Origin: an uncultured Acetobacterium sp.
GTDB lineage: Bacteria > Bacillota > Clostridia > Eubacteriales > Eubacteriaceae
Reading direction: 5' to 3'
Assembly (NCBI RefSeq): GCF_963664135.1
Contig: NZ_OY760905.1
Location: forward strand, 2,010,736-2,074,735
DNA: 64,000 nt
Shown: piece after piece, positions 40,777 through 50,932 of the stretch
Numbering within the stretch: position 1 is the stretch's first letter
Layout: each line of letters begins with the position of its first letter
Position numbers and translations under genes: made by a program
Notes under the pieces: generated by a model
The model's database searches: none
Told to the model about the DNA's origin: nothing
The model's input: the letters and a program-made list of their open reading frames with translations, nothing else

Positions 40777-43007
40777 TCAAGCTTGCACGCTATTTAAAAC
40801 CCTATCTTCCGGTCCTTATTATTACCCTGGCTCTGCTTTTTGTCCAAGCCATATCAGACCTTAATCTTCCAAATTATATGTCTGATATTGTCAATGTCGG
40901 CATTCAGCAAAATGGAATTGAACATGCTACCCCAGAAGCCATCAGTGAAGATGGTTACGCACTAATGACCACCTTTATGACGGAAGATGAAAAAAATGTG
41001 GTGGCCGAAAACTATGCCCTGATGAGTCCTAATGACACATCAAATCCCCAATACGAAGCCACTTTAGAGAAATTTCCGCTTTTGGCTACCGAAAGTATTT
41101 ATGTATTGACCAATACGGATAGTCAGACCTTTGAAACCCTGGATCCAATCTTTGGTCAGGCCACCTGGACCTTTATTAACTATATGCGTTCATTGGACAC
41201 CAATACAACATCGGCCAGCTCCACTGAGAGTATGACGGAACTCGATTTCACAAAAATTTATGCGGCACTGCCAATGCTCACCCGTGCCCCGGCATCAACC
41301 TTTGATGAAGCTCGAGCCCAGGCCGCCGAGACACCGGAAATGATGCAGCAACAAACCGCGGTCCAGTTTACCAAACAGTTTTATACCGAACTGGGTGTGG
41401 ATATTGCTGCCATCCAAAACCTCTATATCTTAAAAATCGGCGCAATGATGTTGTTGCTTTCGCTGATCAGTATCGCTGCGGCCATTGCCGTGGGTTTCTT
41501 TTCGGCCCGGACTGCGGCTGGCGTTTCCCAAACCCTGCGCCGAGATATTTTCCGAAAGGTGCAATGTTTTTCCAACACCGAGTTTGACAAATTTTCGACC
41601 GCATCATTAATTACCAGAAATACCAACGATATTACCCAGATTCAGACCTTTCTGATTATGGGGATCCGGATTCTGTGTTACTCACCAATTCTGGCGATTG
41701 GTGGGATTATTATGGCGCTCCGACGAACCACCTCGATGGGCTGGATCATTCTCGTTGCTGTTGCGGCGATTCTGATTATTATCATCACAGTCTTTGTCAT
41801 TGCCATGCCCCGATTCAAACTGATTCAAAAACTGGTGGATCGCCTTAATCTGGTAACACGGGAAAACCTCACCGGCTTAATGGTGGTTCGGGCTTTTGGT
41901 AATCAAAAATTCGAAGAGAACCGTTTTGATCAGGCCAATAAAGACACCACCGCCAACAATCTTTTTGTCAACCGAGTAATGGTCTTTATGATGCCAACGA
42001 TGATGTTTATCATGAACGCTGTAACGTTGTTGGTCGTATGGGTCGGTGCTCAGCATATTGCTGAATCAACGATGCAAGTTGGCGATATGATGGCCTTTAT
42101 GCAATATGCCATGCAGATCATGTTCTCCTTCCTGATGATGTCGATGATGTTTATTATGATTCCTCGGGCGGCCGTTTCCGGCGATCGTATTCAGGAAGTG
42201 CTGGCTGTTGAACCGAGTATCGTCGATCCGGTGTCGCCTCAACAACTGCCTAAAAAAGCGGATACTAACCTTGTTTTTGATCATGTCTCCTTCCGCTATG
42301 AAGGCGCCGAAGAAGATGTCCTCCACGATATCAGCTTTGTCGCCAATCCCGGCGAAACCACTGCCTTTATTGGTTCCACCGGTTCTGGTAAATCAACGCT
42401 GATCAATTTAATCCCCCGCTTTTTCGATGTGACCGCTGGTTCCGTCCAAGTTGACGGCATCGATGTCCGTCAAGTAACGCAACACGATCTGCGTGAAAAA
42501 ATTGGCTATATCCCTCAAAAAGGGGTTCTGTTTTCCGGTACGGTTGCGTCCAACCTGAAGTATGGGGATAAAAATGCCAATGAAGAAGATCTGGCGATTG
42601 CCGCTCAGGTCGCTCAAGCGACCAGCTTTATCGAAGGCAGCCCTGATGGATTTGAACGGGAAATTGCCCAGGGTGGCAGCAATGTTTCCGGCGGTCAAAA
42701 GCAACGTCTTTCAATTGCCCGAGCCCTGGTGCGAAAGCCGGATATCTATATTTTTGATGACAGTTTTTCAGCCTTGGATTATAAAACCGATGTGGCGCTA
42801 AGACGGGCGCTAAAAGAATATACCGGCAACAGCACCGTTTTAATTGTTGCCCAGCGAATCAACACGATTATGCATGCTGAACAGATCATTGTTCTGGATC
42901 ATGGTCGAGTGGTTGGAAAAGGCACCCATAATGAGTTACTTAAAAGCTGCGCGACCTACCAGGAAATTGCATCCTCACAACTTTCAGAGGAGGAACTAAA
43001 CATATGA
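40773..43007 (+). CDS. Heterodimeric ABC exporter, subunit with degenerate ATPase site
   Basis: 744 residues: ABC exporter fold with six helices, an unusually long extracytoplasmic insert (about residues 45-215) between helices 1 and 2, and a nucleotide-binding domain with Walker A GSTGSGKST and signature VSGGQKQR. The catalytic Glu after Walker B is Asp (IFDDSFSALD) and the H-loop His is Gln (IVAQRINTI). These changes mark the non-hydrolysing half of heterodimeric exporters such as BmrCD. Overlaps marR and the next ABC gene by 4 bases each. Confidence 0.9.
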   Translation: MIKLARYLKPYLPVLIITLALLFVQAISDLNLPNYMSDIVNVGIQQNGIEHATPEAISEDGYALMTTFMTEDEKNVVAENYALMSPNDTSNPQYEATLEKFPLLATESIYVLTNTDSQTFETLDPIFGQATWTFINYMRSLDTNTTSASSTESMTELDFTKIYAALPMLTRAPASTFDEARAQAAETPEMMQQQTAVQFTKQFYTELGVDIAAIQNLYILKIGAMMLLLSLISIAAAIAVGFFSARTAAGVSQTLRRDIFRKVQCFSNTEFDKFSTASLITRNTNDITQIQTFLIMGIRILCYSPILAIGGIIMALRRTTSMGWIILVAVAAILIIIITVFVIAMPRFKLIQKLVDRLNLVTRENLTGLMVVRAFGNQKFEENRFDQANKDTTANNLFVNRVMVFMMPTMMFIMNAVTLLVVWVGAQHIAESTMQVGDMMAFMQYAMQIMFSFLMMSMMFIMIPRAAVSGDRIQEVLAVEPSIVDPVSPQQLPKKADTNLVFDHVSFRYEGAEEDVLHDISFVANPGETTAFIGSTGSGKSTLINLIPRFFDVTAGSVQVDGIDVRQVTQHDLREKIGYIPQKGVLFSGTVASNLKYGDKNANEEDLAIAAQVAQATSFIEGSPDGFEREIAQGGSNVSGGQKQRLSIARALVRKPDIYIFDDSFSALDYKTDVALRRALKEYTGNSTVLIVAQRINTIMHAEQIIVLDHGRVVGKGTHNELLKSCATYQEIASSQLSEEELNI

Positions 43008-44929
43008 GCGATCAGAAAAATATCAATATACCAAAACGCGGTAATGGCGGCGGAATGGGTCGCGGTCCCGGCGGACCGGCCGGAATGATGCCGGGCGAAA
43101 AGCCCAAGGATTTTAAAGGCAGCCTCAAAAAACTGGCCCTCTACCTATCAGCCTATAAGATCGGACTTTTCTTTGTGCTGGTTTTTGCTGTGGCTTCGAC
43201 GATTTTTATGATTGTCGGCCCGAAAATTTTAGGGAATGCCACCACTGCCCTTTTTGAAGGCGTTATGAATTTAATTGCCGATAATGGTAAAGGCATCGAC
43301 TTTAACTATATCGGTCAGATTATTCTCTTCCTACTGGGACTCTATGTGATATCAGCCCTATTCTCTTTTATTCAGGGCTATATCATGACCGGCATCTCAA
43401 TGAAGGTGACCTATGATTTAAGACGCAATATCTTTGCTAAAATCAACAAATTGCCTTTTAAGTATTTTGACAAAACCAGTTATGGTGAGGTACTTTCCTT
43501 CCTGACTAATGATATTGAAACCATCAACCAGACCCTGAACCAGAGTGTTACCCAAATTATCACCTCCGTTGCCACCATCGTCGGAATCTTGATTATGATG
43601 TTTTCGATCAGCTGGCAGATGACCATTGTCGCGCTGCTGATTGTCCCCCTTTCATTTATCTTTGTGGTAATGATTGTTAAAAAATCACAACCGCACTTTA
43701 GTGAGCAACAAACTTATCTGGGTCATATCAACGGACACGTAGAAGAAATGTATGGCGGCCACAATGTTGTTAAGGCCTTTAATGGCGAAGAAGCTTCCTT
43801 TGAAACCTTTGACCACTACAACACGACCCTTTATAGCTCGGCCTGGAAGTCACAATTTCTATCCGGTCTGATGATGCCGATAATGAACTTTATTGGCAAC
43901 CTGGGTTATGTCGCGGTTTGTATTCTTGGTGGTTACCTGGCTGTCAACGGCCGTTTAACAGTTGGGGATATTCAGGCCTTTATCCAATATGTGAGACAGT
44001 TTAATCAGCCGATCATGCAGATTGCCAACATTTCCAACATTCTGCAGCAAACCACCGCCGCGGCTGAACGGGTTTTCGTTTTTCTGGACGAATCCGAAGA
44101 AGTTGAAGAACATACCACTGATTTTGACTTGAACAAAGTAGCCGGCAGTGTCGTTTTCGACCATGCTAACTTTGGTTATAACCCCGATAAAACCATTATT
44201 AATGATTTCTCCGCTCAGATTAAAGAAGGTCAGAAAGTCGCCATTGTCGGGCCTACTGGTGCTGGTAAAACCACCATTGTTAAACTGCTGATGCGTTTCT
44301 ATGATCTGGATTCCGGAGCCATTTTAGTGGATGGTCACAACATTAAGGACTTCAGTCGGGGCGATCTTCGCAATCTGTTCGGGATGGTACTGCAGGACAC
44401 CTGGCTCTATAATGCCAGTATCCGGGATAACATCAAGTACGGTCGTTTGGACGCTACTGACAAAGAAGTGGAGGATGCGGCTGTCGCTGCTCAGGTTGAT
44501 TATTTTGTTCACACGCTACCTGACGGTTACAACATGCTGTTAAATGAAGAAGCCAGTAATGTTTCTCAAGGGCAAAAGCAGCTCCTGACCATTGCCCGGG
44601 CGATCCTGGCTGATCCAAAGATTTTGATTCTTGATGAGGCCACCAGTTCTGTTGATACCCGAACCGAAGTGCTGATTCAGAAAGCGATGGACAACCTGAT
44701 GGAAGGTCGAACCAGTTTCGTCATCGCCCATCGATTATCGACCATTAAAAATGCCGATCTCATTCTGGTTATGAATGAGGGCGATATTGTCGAACAGGGG
44801 AATCATGATGACCTGCTTGCTCAAAACGGCTTCTATTCCAATCTCTATAATTCTCAATTTGAGAAGGCTGAAGAATTAGAAGATGACTTGATTGATGATT
44901 TAAGAACGGTGTCGCCAATTCTCGGTTAA
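43004..44929 (+). CDS. Heterodimeric ABC exporter, catalytic subunit
   Basis: 641 residues. A glycine-rich N-terminal tail (GNGGGMGRGPGGPAGMMPG) precedes six helices and the ATPase domain. Walker A GPTGAGKTT, canonical Walker B ILDEATSSVD and H-loop VIAHRLS are intact, but the signature is VSQGQ rather than LSGGQ. Combined with the partner, this gives one good and one degenerate ATP site. The likely role is drug or lipid export under MarR control. Confidence 0.9.
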   Translation: MSDQKNINIPKRGNGGGMGRGPGGPAGMMPGEKPKDFKGSLKKLALYLSAYKIGLFFVLVFAVASTIFMIVGPKILGNATTALFEGVMNLIADNGKGIDFNYIGQIILFLLGLYVISALFSFIQGYIMTGISMKVTYDLRRNIFAKINKLPFKYFDKTSYGEVLSFLTNDIETINQTLNQSVTQIITSVATIVGILIMMFSISWQMTIVALLIVPLSFIFVVMIVKKSQPHFSEQQTYLGHINGHVEEMYGGHNVVKAFNGEEASFETFDHYNTTLYSSAWKSQFLSGLMMPIMNFIGNLGYVAVCILGGYLAVNGRLTVGDIQAFIQYVRQFNQPIMQIANISNILQQTTAAAERVFVFLDESEEVEEHTTDFDLNKVAGSVVFDHANFGYNPDKTIINDFSAQIKEGQKVAIVGPTGAGKTTIVKLLMRFYDLDSGAILVDGHNIKDFSRGDLRNLFGMVLQDTWLYNASIRDNIKYGRLDATDKEVEDAAVAAQVDYFVHTLPDGYNMLLNEEASNVSQGQKQLLTIARAILADPKILILDEATSSVDTRTEVLIQKAMDNLMEGRTSFVIAHRLSTIKNADLILVMNEGDIVEQGNHDDLLAQNGFYSNLYNSQFEKAEELEDDLIDDLRTVSPILG

Positions 44930-45009
44930 ATGATTCAGGTTGTTGCCAAATTCCAAGTTAAAGCAACCGCTGATGATGCATTTTAATTTCGCAATTGCCT
45001 GCACATAAT

Positions 45010-45066
45010 AAAAGAGGAAGTTTACCGTTTAGTCTCAATGACTACTCCGTAAGCTTCCTCTTTTTA
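45010..45066. terminator. Terminator between ABC exporter and HD-GYP gene
   Basis: AAAGAGGAAGTTTAC pairs with GTAAGCTTCCTCTTT (one G-T), with A and T tracts outside. It serves both convergent operons. Confidence 0.85.
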
Positions 45067-45094
45067 TTATCTGGTTTTAATAACGCTAACCTGC

Positions 45095-46783
45095 TTAATT
45101 CCCCAGTTCATTTGCCACTGCTTCGATTTCTACCCGGATGGATAAAAATGCATCGACTAACACCGGATCAAAATGAAGCCCACGCTCCTTTTTGATAATT
45201 TCAAAAGCCGTATCATAGTCATAGATTTCTTTATAGGGCCGTTCCGATGTCAGCGCGTCAAACACATCCGCAATGGCCATAATCCGGGCACTCAGTGGAA
45301 TCGCTTCACCGGATAAGGCTTCCGGATAGCCGCCCCCAATCCACCGTTCATGATGGTACATGGCGACCTCGCAGACCATATTATAATAATCCACATCCTG
45401 AATTTTAGCCAGGGCATTTTTTAAAATGTTCTGACCATTTTCAGCATGCTTTTTCATCAGCACCCATTCTTCTTCGGTCAGTTTTCCCGGCTTGTTTAAG
45501 ATACTGTCAGAAACCATAATTTTCCCCACATCGTGAAGCGGTGCTGCCGAATGAAGCAAGCGAATAAACCGCTCATTGATGATTTCTGAATAGTCACCAT
45601 TTTTATATAATACCGCTGCTATTTTCTCGGCATAGATGCTGGTTCGTCTGACATGCTCGCCGGTGATGGTATCTCGTATTTCAATGATATTGGCAAAACT
45701 GATGATCATCTGTTCCTGAATCTCTTCGATTTGAGCCGTTTTTAGAATTACTTCTTTTTCCAGATCCTGTTGATAATTGAGGACCAGCTCTTTGCGTTTT
45801 TCTGATTCCGTTACATCCAGATACCAGATAACATAACCTCGGATCTGGTTATTCCGACGGATGTTTTTGATGTGCGGCTCGTAGACCCAGTTGCCAAGAT
45901 AAAACAAACTGGTGTCCTCTGATTTCAGGGTCTTGTCCAGATAACTGGAGATTTCCTCCAATTTCGTATCCTTCTTCGCTCTGGCGAGCTCTGGAAACAG
46001 CACAATGGCCTGTTCATTGGCATCTTTATACTGATAATTATGATCAACTACCACAATGGCGTCATCCATGGAATCAATGATCAATTGTTTAGCCGTATCA
46101 TTGATGTCATATATTTTTAGTCGGTAAATGAGAATAATCAATAAAATTTCTGAAAGCAGAATCCCAATCGATGCCAAATCAATCTGGGTTGGCAGATATA
46201 ATCGGCCAATGTGAATTGCGGCTGGTATTAAGGGCACCGCCACCAGTAGAAAAGGCTCCCATTTTTCTTTGTCTTTTCGCTTAATGCTCTGGTAGATAAC
46301 CAAAACAACAAGCCCCACAGCAACAGCGGCTTCCATCACCATATAGACGGTATGAAGCATTCCATATTCTTTTATGAGCACGGGCACACCCGTTTCATAG
46401 GCGAAGGTAAAACTTTGATAAAACCAATGATGTTGATCCATCGTCATAGTTGCGCCGGTAAGGATGATGCACAGCATCGCGAAAATAGGGAAAAACACTT
46501 TTGGTGTTTTTATTTTATAATAGCGGACGAAAAATAATATAAACAAAAAATAAAGGCTGCATCCCCCCAAATACATCAGTTTGTAAGCCAAAATGGAGGC
46601 TTCTGCCGAATTTGACTGGATGCCAAACCAATATCCCAACGATAGTAAAAAGGCAAAAAAGGAAATTAGCAGCATCAATTTCTGCTCATCGGAAGGTTTT
46701 TGAAAAGCTACACCGATGATACAGATGATTGAAATTATCAGACCGATGGAATATAGAATAGAGAGAGACTCATACATTGTCAT
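45095..46783 (-). CDS. Membrane HD-GYP phosphodiesterase with 7TM sensor and PAS
   Basis: 562 residues. Seven N-terminal helices (about 1-225) in the histidine-kinase N-terminal 7TM (PF16927-like) style, a PAS domain (about 235-335), a short coiled coil, then an HD-GYP domain (about 350-545) with HDVGK and HHERWIGGGYPEALSG. HD-GYP enzymes hydrolyse cyclic di-GMP. The GYP motif and metal ligands are intact, so it should be active. The signal is unknown. Monocistronic. Confidence 0.88.
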   Translation of the reverse strand: MTMYESLSILYSIGLIISIICIIGVAFQKPSDEQKLMLLISFFAFLLSLGYWFGIQSNSAEASILAYKLMYLGGCSLYFLFILFFVRYYKIKTPKVFFPIFAMLCIILTGATMTMDQHHWFYQSFTFAYETGVPVLIKEYGMLHTVYMVMEAAVAVGLVVLVIYQSIKRKDKEKWEPFLLVAVPLIPAAIHIGRLYLPTQIDLASIGILLSEILLIILIYRLKIYDINDTAKQLIIDSMDDAIVVVDHNYQYKDANEQAIVLFPELARAKKDTKLEEISSYLDKTLKSEDTSLFYLGNWVYEPHIKNIRRNNQIRGYVIWYLDVTESEKRKELVLNYQQDLEKEVILKTAQIEEIQEQMIISFANIIEIRDTITGEHVRRTSIYAEKIAAVLYKNGDYSEIINERFIRLLHSAAPLHDVGKIMVSDSILNKPGKLTEEEWVLMKKHAENGQNILKNALAKIQDVDYYNMVCEVAMYHHERWIGGGYPEALSGEAIPLSARIMAIADVFDALTSERPYKEIYDYDTAFEIIKKERGLHFDPVLVDAFLSIRVEIEAVANELGN

Positions 46784-46953
46784 TATTACTTACCTGCCAA
46801 CATTTTTATTTTATCTTGATTTTGATTTAATAATAATTTCATGATATATTATTTTCTAGTCAACTTCAATATAATTTATCAAAAACAGGCTGATAATCTA
46901 AATCATGGTGGCAATTGCCCTAATTTTTTATTTGCATCCAAAAATCAAGCCCA

Positions 46954-47046
46954 CAAAAAAAGCTAACCCCTGACCTTTATGTGGCATGTTTTTAACAGCT
47001 AAAACTGTCTGAACTTTCACATAAGGTCGGTAGATTAACTTTTTTG
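46954..47046 (-). terminator. Terminator of the efflux/two-component operon
   Basis: A long imperfect hairpin pairs AAAAAAAGCTAAC...GACCTTTATGTG with CACATAAGGTC...TTAACTTTTTT. On the minus strand it ends in TTTTTTT just after the histidine kinase stop. Confidence 0.6.
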
Positions 47047-47052
47047 ACAAAT

Positions 47053-48366
47053 CTATTGGGGCAGTCTGACAAAAAAGCTGCTGCCCTTTTCGATCTCACT
47101 TTCCACAGCAATGGTGCCACCATGAAGACCAATGATCCGCTGAGAGATGGTGAGTCCCAACCCGGTACCCGGGGTACTTCGGGATTGGTCCGCTTTATAA
47201 AAACGATCAAATATTTTTTCCTGATCTTCTGTTGTAATACCGTCGCCGGTATCACTTATTTTAATGACGATTTCTTTTGAAGTTGCATGGAGGTCAATCC
47301 CAATTTCGCCCTGATCTGGGGTATGATTAATGGCATTGGTTAATAGGTTAATAATCACCTGGGCCATCAACTCCTGGTCGCCCTTGTAGGTAATCTCATC
47401 CAATTGGATATCCAGGTCAATATTTTTGGTCTCCCACTTTTCCTGAAGTAGCAGGACAACCCGTCGGATTGATTCATCCAGTGAAAATGCTTCCTTTTTT
47501 AGTCCCAGAACGCCATTCTCCAATTCCGAAAGTTTTAATACATTAGCAGACAGCTTCCACAGCCGATCACTTTCATCGACAATAATATCGATGTATTCCT
47601 GACGCTGGGTTTCTGAAATACTGGGATCTTTCAAGAGCTTGCCGAATCCTTTAATGGAAGCGATCGGGGTTTTAAACTCGTGGGACACATTACTGACAAA
47701 ATCCCGATGAATGTAGTCATTACGAGAAAGGGCTTCCGTCATGATATTGAAATTTCTGGCCAGCACCGCCAGCTCATCCTTTCCTTTCACCTTAAGCCTT
47801 AAGTCAAAATCACCATCGGCTACTTTTTTGGTGGCTTCGGAAACAGCTTTAATCGGTTTGGCAATCATCGCTACCGCAATGACGATCAGCACCGAGCCAA
47901 TTAACAAGGTTACCAGCATGGTGTTTCGCTGGAGGTTCATAAAGCCGGCAATTTGATTTCGTTCCAGATTTGGCATGCTGAGGACGTAGCCATTCGTCAG
48001 TTTTCCCAGAGCCGTCGGAAAGTTGTGGGATTGATGGCCACTCTGATAGACAATCTCGCCATTTTCAATTTTTGCCCGCTCATCTTCCGACAGCACTACC
48101 TCCGTTTCATCCAGACTGGCATAAATCCGGGATACCACAATTCCCTGGCTAAACAGATCAGTGATTTCGTCATCGCTCAACTTTTCTTGATTGAGTATTT
48201 GAACGGCCTGAACCTGGTTTACTAATTCCACCCGGATCTGATCCAGAATGATTCCCAATTGGGACCAATAAATCACGCCAAAGGTTAATGTCGAGGAGAA
48301 AAAAAGCACACCCAGAAAGGTAACCAGAAATTTTGTATAGATTGAATGAAAAATTTTATTTTTCAT
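47053..48366 (-). CDS. Sensor histidine kinase with HAMP domain
   Basis: 437 residues. First membrane helix (about 10-32), an extracellular sensor of about 110 residues, a second helix (about 150-172), HAMP (about 172-225), then HisKA with phospho-accepting His in FVSNVSHEFKTPIASIKG and HATPase_c with N, G1 (DTGDGI) and G2 (GTGLGL) boxes. Last gene of the MacAB-like efflux operon and partner of the response regulator 18 bases upstream. Confidence 0.92.
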   Translation of the reverse strand: MKNKIFHSIYTKFLVTFLGVLFFSSTLTFGVIYWSQLGIILDQIRVELVNQVQAVQILNQEKLSDDEITDLFSQGIVVSRIYASLDETEVVLSEDERAKIENGEIVYQSGHQSHNFPTALGKLTNGYVLSMPNLERNQIAGFMNLQRNTMLVTLLIGSVLIVIAVAMIAKPIKAVSEATKKVADGDFDLRLKVKGKDELAVLARNFNIMTEALSRNDYIHRDFVSNVSHEFKTPIASIKGFGKLLKDPSISETQRQEYIDIIVDESDRLWKLSANVLKLSELENGVLGLKKEAFSLDESIRRVVLLLQEKWETKNIDLDIQLDEITYKGDQELMAQVIINLLTNAINHTPDQGEIGIDLHATSKEIVIKISDTGDGITTEDQEKIFDRFYKADQSRSTPGTGLGLTISQRIIGLHGGTIAVESEIEKGSSFFVRLPQ

Positions 48367-48384
48367 ATAACTCCTTAGATCGTT

Positions 48385-49056
48385 CTATAAAACCCGGGCT
48401 TTATAGCCCAGGCCTTTGACGGTGACGATTTCAAAATCCTGGCTATTTTCCAGTTTTTCTCTTAACCGTTTGATATGAACATCTACCGTGCGATGATCAC
48501 TTTCACTTTCGTATCCCCAGATTTCATCCATAATTTGCGCCCGGGTAAAAATTCGGTTGGGCGCTGACAACAGTTTAAACAGCAGCAGAAACTCTTTTTT
48601 GGGTAATGTGATGGTCTCAGCGCCGATACCTAATGTCAAGGCTTCATAATCCAGGATCGTTTTTCCCACCACCAGCCGCCGCTCATTGGCAATTTTTGAC
48701 CGCCGCAATAAGGCAAAGACCCGGAGCAACATTTCATCCATGTCTACCGGCTTGACCATATAGTCATCGGTGCCAGCTTTGAAGCCCGTTTTTTTATCGT
48801 CAATGCTTTCTCGGGCAGTAATCATCAGAATCGGTAGCTCAAAGCCACCTTCTCTCAACGTCTGGGTCAGGGCATGTCCGTCCATATGCGGCATCATCAC
48901 ATCGGTGATTAACAGATCAATATGGTTCTTTTCCAGCTCTTCCAGGGCCATAACACCATCAATCGCCTCAAAAATCGAATAGCCTTCTTTTTCCAGGGTA
49001 TCCCGAAACAGTCGACGAATGTGATTGTCATCCTCGCAAATCAAAATACTGAACAT
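48385..49056 (-). CDS. OmpR/PhoB-type response regulator
   Basis: 223 residues. Receiver domain (1-120) with phospho-acceptor Asp in DLLITDVMMPHMDG (about 54) and conserved Lys in MVKPVD; winged-helix output domain (about 125-223) ending VDVHIKRLREKLE...VKGLGYKA. It lies between the efflux permease and the kinase, so it very likely controls this operon. Confidence 0.93.
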   Translation of the reverse strand: MFSILICEDDNHIRRLFRDTLEKEGYSIFEAIDGVMALEELEKNHIDLLITDVMMPHMDGHALTQTLREGGFELPILMITARESIDDKKTGFKAGTDDYMVKPVDMDEMLLRVFALLRRSKIANERRLVVGKTILDYEALTLGIGAETITLPKKEFLLLFKLLSAPNRIFTRAQIMDEIWGYESESDHRTVDVHIKRLREKLENSQDFEIVTVKGLGYKARVL

Positions 49057-49077
49057 TTTATTCTCCTGTTTTCTCTC

Positions 49078-50250
49078 CTAAATACTTCGCAGGGCATCAA
49101 TGGGGTTGAGACGGGAAGCTTTGCGGGCCGGCATAAAACCAAAAACAACGCCGATAACGGCTGAAAAGCCAATCGCTAAAACGACCGTGGATGCCGTCAG
49201 GGCGAAGCTGGTACCGATCAGGTTGGCCACCACCCAGGCCAGGCTGACCCCCAAGATAAAGCCAATAACGCCACCGATCAGGCAAAGCACCACCGACTCA
49301 ATCAGAAACTGCAGCTGAATCTGTTTCGGTTCTGCTCCCAAAGCCTTACGCAAACCAATTTCACTGGTGCGTTCAGTGACTGAAACCAACATCATATTCA
49401 TAATCCCAATGCCCCCCACCACGAGTGAAATCGAGGCGATTCCTCCTAGCATCATCGAAAGAATGCTGGTCATGCTTTGAATGGTTTCCAGAATACTTTG
49501 CATATTCACAATGGAATAACCATCTTCGTCACCATTAAAGGCTTTTGTTAAGACCCCTTCAATTTGCCGGGTGGTCGTATCTGCAAGCGATTCGTCAGCA
49601 ATATAAACCGTCAAACTGTTAATATATTTTGCACCCACCACGCCCATGGCGGTGGTATAGGGAATAATCACCGAATTATTGGTATCTGCCGAGGCAAAAC
49701 TGTCCGATTCCTGTAAAATCCCGATGACGTTATAGGTAATCCCACCGATTTTTATTTCTTGTCCAATGGGGTTTTTCCCGACATAGAGTTCCTTGGCAAT
49801 GTCATTTCCGATCAACGCCACCCGGCTTTTATTTTCGGTATCAATCGTGTTAATGATTCGTCCCGACGAAATGACATCTTCTGTGTTTTCAAAATAAACA
49901 TCATTCTTTCCCTGGAGGGTAATTTCATCCATGGTCTTACCATCAAATGCTACCGTTGTTTTTCCAGAAATAGTTGGGGCAATCCCTTCGATGTTTGACA
50001 GTTCAGAGATTTTGTTAACATCGCCCTGGGTCAGCCCCTGTTTCAAGGGTGTTCCCTGAACCTGGATGGTTACTGTATTGGCACCCATCGAGGCGACCTG
50101 ATCAGTGACGGTACTGGTTGCACCAGAAACAATGGTAATCAACGCAATCACCGATCCGACCCCAATAATAATGCCCAGCATGGTGAGAAAGGACCGCATT
50201 TTATTGCTGACAATATTTTCTAGTGCCATTTTAATACTTTCTTTAAGCAT
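49078..50250 (-). CDS. MacB-type ABC transporter permease
   Basis: 390 residues. One N-terminal helix (MRSFLTMLGIIIGVGSVIALITIVSG), an extracytoplasmic MacB_PCD domain (about 45-245) and a three-helix FtsX domain with GGIGIMNMMLVSVTERTSEIGLRKALGA. Start ATG 50250 behind GAGGGGG; upstream frame overlaps the ATPase gene and is rejected. Works with the ATPase and adaptor encoded upstream, as in YknXYZ-type systems of Gram-positives. Confidence 0.92.
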   Translation of the reverse strand: MLKESIKMALENIVSNKMRSFLTMLGIIIGVGSVIALITIVSGATSTVTDQVASMGANTVTIQVQGTPLKQGLTQGDVNKISELSNIEGIAPTISGKTTVAFDGKTMDEITLQGKNDVYFENTEDVISSGRIINTIDTENKSRVALIGNDIAKELYVGKNPIGQEIKIGGITYNVIGILQESDSFASADTNNSVIIPYTTAMGVVGAKYINSLTVYIADESLADTTTRQIEGVLTKAFNGDEDGYSIVNMQSILETIQSMTSILSMMLGGIASISLVVGGIGIMNMMLVSVTERTSEIGLRKALGAEPKQIQLQFLIESVVLCLIGGVIGFILGVSLAWVVANLIGTSFALTASTVVLAIGFSAVIGVVFGFMPARKASRLNPIDALRSI

Positions 50251-50932
50251 TGTATACCCCCTCACTGAGATTCCCATCGACAATCCGGACAATTCGGCTG
50301 CCATTTTTTGCTACATCAGCATCATGGGTGATCATGACAATGGTTTTTCCTTCTTGATAAAGCTCTTTAAAAAGTTCCATAATCTGATGACCGGTCTGTT
50401 GATCCAGGGCTCCGGTGGGTTCATCTGCTAACAGAATCGTTGGCTCGGTAACAAGCGCTCTGGCAATGGCAACCCGTTGCTGCTGGCCGCCCGATAACTG
50501 ATTGGGTCGGTTCTTCATTTTTTCTGCCAGCCCCACCCGCTCTAAAATGTGGGCACTGCGTTCCTGCCGTTCTTTCTCAGACACGCCAGCATAAATAAGT
50601 GGCAGCTCCACATTTTTCTGGGCCGATAGCCGCGGCAGTAATTGGAACTGCTGAAAGATAAAGCCGATTTCCCGGTTGCGGATATGGGAAAGAGCTGCCT
50701 CCGGCAGATCCCGAATTAGTTCTCCTGACAGATAATAAATTCCGCTGGTCGGCACATCCAGGCAACCAATGATATTCATTAAGGTGGATTTCCCCGAACC
50801 TGATGGCCCCAATACCGAAAGGAAATCGCCCCGATTGATTTCCAGATCAATCCCTTTTAACACCACCTGCTCCTCATCTCCCATGATATAAGTTTTGACC
50901 AAATCTTTCATTTCCAATATTTTTTCGGACAT
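50243..50932 (-). CDS. MacB/LolD-type ABC ATPase
   Basis: 229 residues. Walker [10 protein letters not shown] (about 38-46), LSGGQQQR, Walker [13 protein letters not shown]-loop [14 protein letters not shown] marks the MacB/LolD/FtsE class. It overlaps the permease by 8 bases and the adaptor stop by one base. Confidence 0.93.
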   Translation of the reverse strand: MSEKILEMKDLVKTYIMGDEEQVVLKGIDLEINRGDFLSVLGPSGSGKSTLMNIIGCLDVPTSGIYYLSGELIRDLPEAALSHIRNREIGFIFQQFQLLPRLSAQKNVELPLIYAGVSEKERQERSAHILERVGLAEKMKNRPNQLSGGQQQRVAIARALVTEPTILLADEPTGALDQQTGHQIMELFKELYQEGKTIVMITHDADVAKNGSRIVRIVDGNLSEGVYNA

